DNA of 64,000 bases. Source: Desertibacillus haloalkaliphilus. GTDB lineage: Bacteria > Bacillota > Bacilli > Bacillales > KJ1-10-99. Shown here piece by piece: positions 1-7,320 of the stretch. Within the stretch, counting starts at the first letter, position 1; each line of letters starts with the position of its first letter. The DNA lies in the NCBI RefSeq assembly GCF_019039105.1, contig NZ_JAHPIV010000005.1:186001-250000 (forward strand), given 5' to 3'. Under the pieces are notes generated by a model. That model was given only the letters and a program-made list of their open reading frames with translations. It searched no databases and had not been told where the DNA came from. The translations under genes and the position numbers were made by a program.

Positions 1-10
1 AAGGAATAAG

Positions 11-36
11 GAGTGCGCTGAAATTTCAGCGCACTC
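11..36. terminator. Perfect 26-bp palindrome near the left edge
   Basis: The sequence reads GAGTGCGCTGAAA followed directly by its exact reverse complement. Such a loopless inverted repeat can fold as a strong hairpin in RNA. It is probably the terminator or tail of a gene to the left of the window, but there is no clear U-tract, so the role is uncertain. Confidence 0.4.
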
Positions 37-113
37 TATGTAATGTGCGAAGCCATTACTCTTCCTGAATTGGCTTGCTTATTGCTTTTTCAGCAGTCTA
101 CGCACATGGATTT

Positions 114-157
114 GAGGATGTCCCAAAAGGTATAAATCTGTCTTTTGGGACATCCTC
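114..157 (-). terminator. Hairpin terminator of the NarK-PAS gene
   Basis: A 16-bp perfect stem (GAGGATGTCCCAAAAG and its complement) encloses a 12-nt loop. It lies just downstream of the minus-strand stop at 172. The T-tract is weak, so it may act in either direction or serve mainly as a 3-prime stabilising hairpin. Confidence 0.6.
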
Positions 158-171
158 ATTCGCATGAAAGA

Positions 172-1671
172 TTAACCTTTATTTGTTTTACTGTCCGTAA
201 ACATTCCTACATAACCGGTAATATTTTGGTGTTCATCTTTAATGGGTGTGATTGTTAACCAGACAACAAACGTCTCGCCATTTTTCCGTTTATTGATAAT
301 GTCCCCTTGCCAATAACCGTTTGAGTTAATTTCTCCCCACATTTTGCTGTAAAATTCTGCATCATGCTCATTTGACTTAATCAAACGTGGGGTTTGGCCT
401 ACAACTTCTTTGGAATCATAACCGGTAGCGGCTGTAAATGCAGGGTTCACCATTTTGATCGATCCTTTTGTATCTGTCACCATAACGGCTTCGACTGTTG
501 ATTGAATGGCATTATCTGAAAGACTGAGCTTCTCTTGGTAGAACATCCAGACAACTAAAATCAAGCTCGCTAGTGCGAATTGGGACAATGCCATAAAGCC
601 AATCGCATAATGCCCAGTGACACTAAATAGAAATGTGAGTATGATTGGCGGGAAGAACCCTCCAAGCCCACCCATGGCACCAACCAGCCCATTGACAATT
701 CCAGCTTGTTTAGAAAAATACAGCGGAACTAATTTGAAGATCGCTCCATTTCCAATACCAGAAAAGACAGCAATTGCTAAGCAGCCGATTGTATAAAGGG
801 TTATGTTTGGCATGAAGGCCAAAAGTCCACCTGCAATGGTAAGTCCGCCAAAGACAAACATTAAGATCACAATGGCATTGAATTTGTCTGATAAGTAACC
901 ACCGAGAGGCCTAATTAGTGTAGCTAACAGAATAAAGCCAGCCGTTCTCACACCGGCATCAATCGCACTAAGCTCAAAGTGATCGACTAAAAAGTTTGGT
1001 AAGTATACGGTAAACGCAACAAAAGCTCCAAACGTTATAAAGTAAAAAACACAAAGAAGCCAAAGCTTACTACTTTTGTAGACACCTTTTACTTGGTTAA
1101 TTAACGGTGTGGTTACTTTTGGTTCGTGTTTATCTCCGAAAAGGTAGTTTAGGAATGCAAAAGATGCAATTAAAAGTAAGCTTAATTGAACCGTTGTACT
1201 CCATCCAAAATACCCAGCAAGTACTGGCCCAAAAAAAGATGTAAGCGCGGTACCAAGGTTTCCTAACGCATATATGGCGTTAATTGTCCCATGTTTTTCT
1301 TTAGGATAATATTTTGGAAGCGAGGTGACACCGATCGAGAAGATCGCTCCACCCACTCCTAAAAACAAACCACCGATAAGTAAGTCGGTAAAGGACGTCG
1401 CTTGACTAATGTAATAAATAGGTAAAAGTAGGACGATAAAACATAGAAGAAAAACCTTCCTTGCTCCAAATCGGTTCGCCCAATAACCGAGTGGGATTCG
1501 CAAAAGTGACCCTAAAATGATTGGGACAGCTGTAATTAATGCGATTTCATTATTTGTTAAAGGAATATCTTCTGTAATAAAAGGCATGAGAGGTGATAAA
1601 ATCACCCAGACCATAAATCCAGCAACTAAACTAAATGTTTGTAAGGGTAACTGTACTTTTGCTATCTTCAT
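172..1671 (-). CDS. NarK-type nitrate/nitrite MFS transporter with C-terminal PAS domain
   Basis: This 499-aa protein combines a 12-TM major facilitator (residues about 1-375) with a PAS domain (about 383-495). The transporter carries the NNP-family nitrate signature (GAMGGLGGFFPP near residue 330) and an MFS loop motif (GYWANRFGARK), so nitrate or nitrite transport is likely. The tail reads as a normal PAS fold (VMVTDTKGSIKMVNPAFTAATG, then GYWQGDIINKRKNGE and an ITPIKDE segment) with no kinase or GGDEF output after it. I chose the ATG at 1671 because GGAGTG lies 9 nt upstream; a longer frame to 1719 has no ribosome binding site. Typical NarK proteins are about 400 aa and lack PAS, so the fusion is unusual. 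No nitrate reductase genes are in the window. Confidence 0.85.
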   Translation of the reverse strand: MKIAKVQLPLQTFSLVAGFMVWVILSPLMPFITEDIPLTNNEIALITAVPIILGSLLRIPLGYWANRFGARKVFLLCFIVLLLPIYYISQATSFTDLLIGGLFLGVGGAIFSIGVTSLPKYYPKEKHGTINAIYALGNLGTALTSFFGPVLAGYFGWSTTVQLSLLLIASFAFLNYLFGDKHEPKVTTPLINQVKGVYKSSKLWLLCVFYFITFGAFVAFTVYLPNFLVDHFELSAIDAGVRTAGFILLATLIRPLGGYLSDKFNAIVILMFVFGGLTIAGGLLAFMPNITLYTIGCLAIAVFSGIGNGAIFKLVPLYFSKQAGIVNGLVGAMGGLGGFFPPIILTFLFSVTGHYAIGFMALSQFALASLILVVWMFYQEKLSLSDNAIQSTVEAVMVTDTKGSIKMVNPAFTAATGYDSKEVVGQTPRLIKSNEHDAEFYSKMWGEINSNGYWQGDIINKRKNGETFVVWLTITPIKDEHQNITGYVGMFTDSKTNKG

Positions 1672-1693
1672 AAAAATTATCACTCCATAATTG

Positions 1694-1708
1694 TGGGAAC
1701 GATTCCCA
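1694..1708. promoter_or_regulatory. Palindrome TGGGAAcgaTTCCCA upstream of the transporter
   Basis: A perfect 6-bp inverted repeat with 3-bp spacer sits in the 5-prime leader of the NarK-PAS gene, about 20 bp before its start codon. Its position fits an operator or an mRNA hairpin. The cognate regulator is not identifiable from this window. Confidence 0.35.
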
Positions 1709-1855
1709 ACTTGGTTCACATGTCAAAGTTTTTAAACCAACTATTATGAAGAGTATCACGGCTAAAAGCAGGTTGCTGTGATAAAATGCACGTTCAACCC
1801 TAAATATTGCAATGTACGTAGGGTTTATATGGTTTTTCTTATGGTAAGATAAAGA

Positions 1856-1879
1856 GCCTTTCGGTATTAAAGGCTTTTT
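1856..1879 (-). terminator. Terminator downstream of hpaB
   Basis: GCCTTT and AAAGGC form a short stem. On the minus strand it is followed by TCTTTATCTT, about 90 nt after the hpaB stop. It also has a T-tract on the plus strand, so it may work in both directions. Confidence 0.5.
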
Positions 1880-1966
1880 AACTTTTGAGGGTCAATAAAT
1901 AGATCCATACTTTTTTTCATAGTAAAAACAGGAGAGAGGTGAATGGTATTCAAAAGGAACGGGCGT

Positions 1967-3421
1967 CTAATCATCTCCGGTCTCCAAATCTAAGAATTTA
2001 TTGATGATCTCTATATAATCGTTTTTTGGGTAGGTTTGATATAAGGTCGTTGCTAAACGTACTGGGTCACCAAAAAAGTAGCGCTCATATTGAGTTTGTC
2101 TTGTGCCAAATGAACTCATTGTTAAATCCCAAGCTAACCGAAAAATTTTCACACGATCTTCGGCAGTTTTACTTGCCCCTTGAAGGTACCTATCGAGATC
2201 ACCTCTAATATCGGAGCTAAAATCATTTTCAGTAGGGATCGTTACCACTCCACTAGCGCCAATAATTTGGATAATTTCGCAAAATCGTGGGTATATTTTA
2301 GGGAAGATATTACTGGCTACTCGAAGTGGAATATGACTAGGGCGCATATACCCCCATTCATCTAACTTTGCATCGTTTTCTGACTTTTCCAAGAGTGCTT
2401 TCATCGTTTCAAGTCCGGTGATGATTTCCGATAGTTTCTCTTGGATATGCTGATACTCACCAATATTAATCGTTTCTATAAGTAACAGTGCAATTCCTAA
2501 AGTGAATTCCGTTTTTATGATCTGTCGAGTGACGACTTGATGGTAGGCAAAGGGTTGAAACGAACAATGAAGCAAGAAATCTGAAGCAGCCTTAACATTG
2601 TCATAAAAGAAGACGCGATCCCAAGGAACGACTACATGATCAAAGACAAGGATTGTATCCATTTCCTCATATTTAGAACTGAGTGGATGGTTAAAAGAAG
2701 AATCGCCACCAACGAAAGATTCTCTACATATAAATTTTAAACCTTTTGTATTCGAAGGAATGGAAAAGGCAAATGCTTCATCTGCCTCAAAGAATAGCTT
2801 TGGTGCACTAAAAACAAGCACTTCATCAGTTAAGCCCCCTTGTGTAGCGAGGAGACGTGCCCCTTTAATGATTAATCCGTCGTTATTTTTGTCAACGACT
2901 TTGGCGGAGGTTGGTTCTTGAGAAGATTCAATATAGGCCTGGGAACGATTAACTTGTGGAGTAATGAATGTATGTGTGAATGAAAGGTCCTCTTCTCTAG
3001 CTAATTCATAAAGGGAAAGGATGTTTTCCGGGAAGCAATTCTCTCGACTTTCTAAAAGAGGCGTTGACGAGGCAAAGCTCATAAGCACTGTATTCATATA
3101 GTCGGGGGATCTTCCCATCATACCGCCTGTATGTCTTGCCCAATGTTCCATCATTTTACGCCTTTTCAGTAGATCTTCCTTCGATTTTGGTTGTAAGAAA
3201 GAAAGTCCAATAGGGTCATTCGTTTTTGGTGATAAAAAGGTCATCTCGTCTTTTATGTTGGTTTTCGTTTGGAGGTCATAAAGGGATGCTTTTGTATGAA
3301 GCAATCCACTAAAGGCGGGGTGTTCAGAGATCTTTCCTTTTACGCGTTCTCCATCTAACCAAATTTCGGGATTTAGCTGATTTAAGCGGTTGATATAATC
3401 CTTACCGTTAATAACTCCCAT
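1967..3421 (-). CDS. hpaB: 4-hydroxyphenylacetate 3-monooxygenase, oxygenase component (HpaB family)
   Basis: This 484-aa protein belongs to the HpaB/PvcC flavin-dependent monooxygenase family, which hydroxylates 4-hydroxyphenylacetate to homoprotocatechuate using FADH2 from a separate reductase. The family features are the N-terminal GKDYINRLNQLNPEIWLDGERV block, the RSPDYMN segment, the PWDRVFFYDN segment and C-terminal RYFFGDPVR. Length matches the family (about 480-520). The ATG at 3421 is chosen because AGGGAG lies 7 nt upstream; the frame extends 7 codons further without a start signal. No HpaC reductase or homoprotocatechuate ring-cleavage gene is nearby, so the reductase must be elsewhere. 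It is about 18 kb from the phenylacetate cluster and on its own, so direct pathway coupling is only inferred. Confidence 0.88.
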   Translation of the reverse strand: MGVINGKDYINRLNQLNPEIWLDGERVKGKISEHPAFSGLLHTKASLYDLQTKTNIKDEMTFLSPKTNDPIGLSFLQPKSKEDLLKRRKMMEHWARHTGGMMGRSPDYMNTVLMSFASSTPLLESRENCFPENILSLYELAREEDLSFTHTFITPQVNRSQAYIESSQEPTSAKVVDKNNDGLIIKGARLLATQGGLTDEVLVFSAPKLFFEADEAFAFSIPSNTKGLKFICRESFVGGDSSFNHPLSSKYEEMDTILVFDHVVVPWDRVFFYDNVKAASDFLLHCSFQPFAYHQVVTRQIIKTEFTLGIALLLIETINIGEYQHIQEKLSEIITGLETMKALLEKSENDAKLDEWGYMRPSHIPLRVASNIFPKIYPRFCEIIQIIGASGVVTIPTENDFSSDIRGDLDRYLQGASKTAEDRVKIFRLAWDLTMSSFGTRQTQYERYFFGDPVRLATTLYQTYPKNDYIEIINKFLDLETGDD

Positions 3422-3654
3422 CGTACCACTCCCTAAGCACAATAAAAATTCAAGAAGTTCGTAGAGTATCGCTGTTATTTTATGAGGTTATAGGTTCGTC
3501 CGGTTCCATATTTTTATCTACGAAAATAACTTCCCTTTTTGTCGAAATAGTATTATTATTAGGGAGTAGTACTAATGTAGTATGTATATGAAAATCGGGT
3601 CGATCGCAAAGTAGATCTATGTTCCCTTACATTTATTCAACCGGTTATTTAATG

Positions 3655-3742
3655 TCATCGATAATGGCAAACCTAGCGAAAGTTAGGGGCGCAAAGCCAC
3701 GGGCCTAAAGTTGCTTACTATGGTCGCCGGGTTACCGAAAGA
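3655..3742 (+). ncRNA. Cyclic di-GMP-I (GEMM) riboswitch aptamer
   Basis: The GEMM-I consensus is read directly: GGCAAACC, a CCTAGC-GAAA-GTTAGG stem with GNRA tetraloop, GGGCGCAAAGCC, GGGCCTAAAG, then GGTCGCCGGGTTACCGA closing the domain. The GAAA loop and the CCTAA...TATGG receptor are the classic tertiary contact. It lies upstream of a terminator (3887-3914) and the chemoreceptor gene at 4154, so it should couple chemoreceptor expression to c-di-GMP. Family assignment is strong; on or off direction is not shown by the sequence. Confidence 0.93.
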
Positions 3743-3886
3743 ATTGGAATGCAAGTAAGAGGATTATTATTACATTCATTACGTGATCGTTATGGCTATA
3801 GTCGAGTTACTTTAACAGCTATCTTTCTTTTAGAGGGACTTTGTCATGATCGTGAAGTAATCTTTTGTATAAATAAATCTTTACCC

Positions 3887-3914
3887 GTCCACCTTTCTTT
3901 TGGTGGGCTTTTTT
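3887..3914 (+). terminator. Intrinsic terminator of the c-di-GMP riboswitch leader
   Basis: GTCCACC and GGTGGGC (one G-T pair) close an 8-nt loop and are followed by six T. It sits about 145 nt after the aptamer and 240 nt before the chemoreceptor start, where an expression platform would be expected. Confidence 0.8.
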
Positions 3915-3916
3915 AT

Positions 3917-4037
3917 GTGTCTAGCTCAGGCGCCATCGGCCCGAGGTCACTTCGGTCAGTCAAGAAGAAGCAAAGAAACGCTTCTGCTTGCCAGCCCTGC
4001 AGTGCTGGTCGCCGATAAGCGGGTGTCTTGCGCCTTT
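3917..4037. repeat. GC-rich hairpin repeat, GTGTCTAGCTC...CTTGCGCCTTT type
   Basis: This 121-bp segment is much richer in GC than its surroundings. It begins with GTGTCTAGCTCAGGCGCC and ends with CTTGCGCCTTT. It holds several small inverted repeats (AGAAGC with GCTTCT; CCAGC with GCTGG; ATCGGC with GCCGAT). From memory, intergenic repeats with these same ends are common in Bacillaceae genomes. Only one copy is visible here. It lies between the riboswitch terminator and the chemoreceptor gene. Confidence 0.6.
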
Positions 4038-4153
4038 CGGAATTATATAGAAAAAATCGATGCCAGCATGGTGGTAAGTAGATAATAAATGAACTGTAAG
4101 ATGTAAGTTTTAGTGATCGAGTTTTAAGGAATTCATTGAAAGGAGTGATAGGT

Positions 4154-5905
4154 ATGAAAAGTCTAAAGTTGAAAATCTTAGGTGGTTTTGGTTTAGTACT
4201 TTTAACTGTATTGATTATGGCAATATTCGGCTATGTTGGGATGTCGAACTATACCGATGATGTTAGACAAATGGTAGAAGAGGAATATGAGTTATTAAAA
4301 GCAGCCGAAGAAATGAAACATAACGTTACATACCGTGTTGTAACAGCACGTGGATATATTTTATATGGAGATCCTACACTGGTTGAGGAATTTGAGGAAC
4401 TGACAGAGTATTCAATTGCTACTCAAGAAATGTTAATAGAAACCTTAGGAAATGATCCTGAATATGCCGATGCGATTGCAACTGCCGATGAAAGAACGGC
4501 AAGGTGGAGAACGTTAATAACAGATGAAGTCGTTCCTACCTTTGATGATCACGACGGGGTTTATGGAAACGGGAACCCAGATCAATACTCGCATACATTT
4601 AAAAGACCATCATTTGAAGAAACTATCGATATTATGGAAGAGTTCTGCACGATTTATGCTATTGAAGCTATTGAAGCCTGGCAAGAAATATTTGATTTGC
4701 AAGATGCTAAAATTGTAGAGCTTGAAAAAGAGTTAATCGATAGTGGACAACTGTTACAGTGGATATTTATTGCTATTTCAGGGGCCGCGATTCTTATTGC
4801 TGTAACGGCAGCGTTAATTATTTCGAACATGATTGTTAGACCTATCTCCTCGGCTGCAACACGTTTAGAGGATGTTGCTAATGGGAATTTGACTGGCGAA
4901 CCATTAGCTGTTCAATCTAAAGATGAAGTTGGAAGGCTAACAGAAAGTTTAAATCAAATGGTAGAAAATTTAAGAGGACTCGTGGGTGAAGTTGAAAGTT
5001 CGTCTAGAACTCTCGCCGCCTCCTCAGACCATATGGCTGCTTCGAGTGATGAGATTACCAATGCAATACATAGTATTTCTGGAAATGCTCAGGTCGTGGC
5101 AAAGGATGCTGAAAAAGGAAATGCGACAATGTTGGAAGTATCAGAAACATTACTAGAGCTGTCATCATTGATTCAAATTGCTAAAGAAAAATCATTTTCC
5201 TCTGCTGATAATTCTAAGATTACTTATAAAACAGCAGAACGTGGTAAAGAGACTGTTCGAGAAGCTGTTGAATGTATGGAAAATATCAAAATATCAACCG
5301 ATGAAACTGAGCAGTTTATTGAAACATTAAATGAATTCACAAAAGAGATTAAAACGATTACAGAGATGATAACTAATATTTCGCAACAAACGAACTTACT
5401 ATCACTTAATGCTTCTATTGAAGCAGCTCGCGCTGGGGAAGCAGGGAAAGGCTTTGCCGTTGTTGCTGACGAAGTGCAGAAGTTAGCTGAACAGTCTAGT
5501 AAAGGGGCAACAAAAGTTGCGGACTTGATTTCACAAATTTCTAACAGTACAGATGATGCAGTTCGAGCAATTAAAGATAGTAAATCACAAGTTGATCGAG
5601 GTACTTCAATTGTAGGTGAATGTGGGGATTCATTAGAAGAAATACTTCAAGCGGTAAGGAAAACTGTGAATGATATCGAAAGTATTTCGGAAGTTGCAAG
5701 TGAAGAAATTGCTTCTTCTGAAAAAATCGTTGAACTCATTGATAGCCTAGCAACTGGTATAGAAAATACTTCTGTTAATGCCCAAGAAACATCAACATCG
5801 TCCGATGATACAAAGTCATCAATGGAGTCTGTTGCATCGGTCGCAAATGAAACGAATCAGTTAGCTCAACATTTAAGAAAGTCGGTAGATAAATTTAAAA
5901 TTTAA
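4154..5905 (+). CDS. Methyl-accepting chemotaxis protein (transmembrane)
   Basis: This 583-aa chemoreceptor has TM1 at residues about 9-29, an extracellular ligand domain of about 170 residues, TM2 at about 203-223, a HAMP linker and a long cytoplasmic coiled-coil signalling domain. The conserved hairpin tip is clear near residues 413-446 ([20 protein letters not shown], then [14 protein letters not shown]), where CheA and CheW dock. I chose the ATG at 4154 since AGGAG lies 8 nt upstream; the frame opens at TTG 4136. A c-di-GMP riboswitch and terminator lie upstream, and a STAS protein gene follows 15 nt after the stop, so the two are probably cotranscribed. The ligand cannot be predicted. 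Confidence 0.93.
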   Translation: MKSLKLKILGGFGLVLLTVLIMAIFGYVGMSNYTDDVRQMVEEEYELLKAAEEMKHNVTYRVVTARGYILYGDPTLVEEFEELTEYSIATQEMLIETLGNDPEYADAIATADERTARWRTLITDEVVPTFDDHDGVYGNGNPDQYSHTFKRPSFEETIDIMEEFCTIYAIEAIEAWQEIFDLQDAKIVELEKELIDSGQLLQWIFIAISGAAILIAVTAALIISNMIVRPISSAATRLEDVANGNLTGEPLAVQSKDEVGRLTESLNQMVENLRGLVGEVESSSRTLAASSDHMAASSDEITNAIHSISGNAQVVAKDAEKGNATMLEVSETLLELSSLIQIAKEKSFSSADNSKITYKTAERGKETVREAVECMENIKISTDETEQFIETLNEFTKEIKTITEMITNISQQTNLLSLNASIEAARAGEAGKGFAVVADEVQKLAEQSSKGATKVADLISQISNSTDDAVRAIKDSKSQVDRGTSIVGECGDSLEEILQAVRKTVNDIESISEVASEEIASSEKIVELIDSLATGIENTSVNAQETSTSSDDTKSSMESVASVANETNQLAQHLRKSVDKFKI

Positions 5906-5920
5906 AAGTGGGGATAAAAA

Positions 5921-6223
5921 ATGTCTCAAAGGATAAATATGCGCGACAATGATGTTTTCGTTCAATTAAATGGATCTATCTTTTCGAAAGAAGCAACAAT
6001 ACTTAGGGAAGAATTGATTGACTGCATAGGTCAAGGATATAAAATGTTCACTTTCGATTTTAATGAAGTCAAGGATATCGATAGTACGGGACTTGGTGTG
6101 ATTGTAACGATTAGAAAACGTGTCTTACCAATGGGGGGCAATATATTTGTCGAAAATCTAAATCCCAAAATACGTGAAGTATTTGAACGTACACGTTTAA
6201 ATAGGAGAATTGATTTAAAATAG
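5921..6223 (+). CDS. STAS-domain protein (anti-sigma factor antagonist type)
   Basis: This 100-aa single STAS domain resembles SpoIIAA/RsbV-type proteins, which bind anti-sigma factor kinases and are switched by phosphorylation of a serine. The signature DIDSTGLGVIVTI is present, with the predicted phosphosite at Ser55. The gene follows the chemoreceptor by 15 nt, with GTGGGG before the ATG, and ends in a hairpin that overlaps the stop codon. No anti-sigma kinase or sigma factor is adjacent, so the partner is unknown. Its position after a c-di-GMP-controlled chemoreceptor suggests a signalling rather than sporulation role, but this is inference. Confidence 0.85.
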   Translation: MSQRINMRDNDVFVQLNGSIFSKEATILREELIDCIGQGYKMFTFDFNEVKDIDSTGLGVIVTIRKRVLPMGGNIFVENLNPKIREVFERTRLNRRIDLK

Positions 6224-6243
6224 AGACAGCCTTGGCTGTCTCT
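6222..6243 (+). terminator. Terminator after the STAS gene
   Basis: AGAGACAGCC and GGCTGTCTCT form a perfect 10-bp stem with a two-base loop, overlapping the TAG stop codon and followed by ATTTGG. The T-tract is short. Confidence 0.6.
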
Positions 6244-6386
6244 ATTTGGTTTCACTGGGTGAATGAAATACTATATATCTATTTAGCTTACTAGGCGGCT
6301 AAAGTGCGTCAGAAGTTTTCTCTTATTTCTGGCTATGATACTATTTAATTAGTAAATATAGAATTTTTAGAAAAGGGCAATGGTAT

Positions 6387-7238
6387 ATGAAAAATTGTGG
6401 GCTTGTATTAGAGGGCGGTGGAATGAAGGGGCTTTATACTGCTGGGGTATTAGAGTACTTCCTCGAGAAGGAATTGTTTTTCAATTATGTGATTGGAGTT
6501 TCGGCAGGGGCTTGTATGGCTGCCTCCTATCTTTCGAGACAAAAAGGGCGGAATAAGAAGGTGAATGTTGGCCTTGTGAATGACCACCGTTATTTATCCT
6601 TACGTAATCTTCTTTTCAAGAGAGAAGTGTTTGGTATGGACTTTTTGTTTAATGAGGTACCCAACCACATTGTTCCATTTGATTTTCATACCTTTAGAGC
6701 GACAAAGGAACAGTTTCTCATTGCAACAATGGATTGTCGCACTGGTGAAGCTGTTTACTATAATAAAGAGCGGAACGATGATGACCTATTGAAAATTATT
6801 AGAGCTTCTAGTTCGCTCCCTTTTATTGCCCGCCCTGTGGAGTATGATGGTAGGCTCCTCCTTGATGGGGGATTAGTTGACCCGATCCCGATTAGAAAAG
6901 CGAAGAACGATGGGATCCATAAAAATATTGTGATTACGACAAAACCAGTGAATGAGTACCTTAAACCTAATAGAGCAACTTCTGTTTTGAAGAGGCTCTA
7001 TCGAAGGTATCCAGTAGTGGCTGACTCATTCGAAAAACGGCTGTATACCTATAATGATTCGCTTTCTATGATCAAAACAGAGCAGGATGAAGGAAACGTT
7101 TTTCTTATTGAGCCAAGTGTCGATCTCCCTGTTAGTAGTTTTGAACGGAACCAAAGACGTCTACTGCAACTATATGAGCTTGGTTATCATGATGCAAAAA
7201 AACATTTTAATAGCATCATGCACTGGCTAGAGAACTGA
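6387..7238 (+). CDS. Patatin-like phospholipase family protein
   Basis: This 283-aa serine hydrolase has all three patatin marks: the oxyanion loop EGGGMKG (residues 9-15), the nucleophile elbow GVSAG (Ser39) and the dyad aspartate in DGGLVD (Asp160). Patatin proteins hydrolyse acyl esters of lipids with a Ser-Asp dyad. It lacks a signal peptide and TM segments, so it is probably cytoplasmic. It is most like the bacterial YjjU/YqhO group; the natural substrate is unknown. It forms its own unit between the STAS terminator and the next gene (82-nt gap). Confidence 0.88.
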   Translation: MKNCGLVLEGGGMKGLYTAGVLEYFLEKELFFNYVIGVSAGACMAASYLSRQKGRNKKVNVGLVNDHRYLSLRNLLFKREVFGMDFLFNEVPNHIVPFDFHTFRATKEQFLIATMDCRTGEAVYYNKERNDDDLLKIIRASSSLPFIARPVEYDGRLLLDGGLVDPIPIRKAKNDGIHKNIVITTKPVNEYLKPNRATSVLKRLYRRYPVVADSFEKRLYTYNDSLSMIKTEQDEGNVFLIEPSVDLPVSSFERNQRRLLQLYELGYHDAKKHFNSIMHWLEN

Positions 7239-7320
7239 CAAAAGAAATGATTTATGATTAATCATTATGACACATTATATATTCGCTAAAAGCTAGTATG
7301 AAAAGAAATGGAGGTTTTCG

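Noticed and set aside
3749-4018. 89-codon plus-strand frame between the c-di-GMP aptamer and the chemoreceptor
   Set aside because: It runs through the terminator and the GC-rich repeat, has no ribosome binding site and no recognisable protein pattern.
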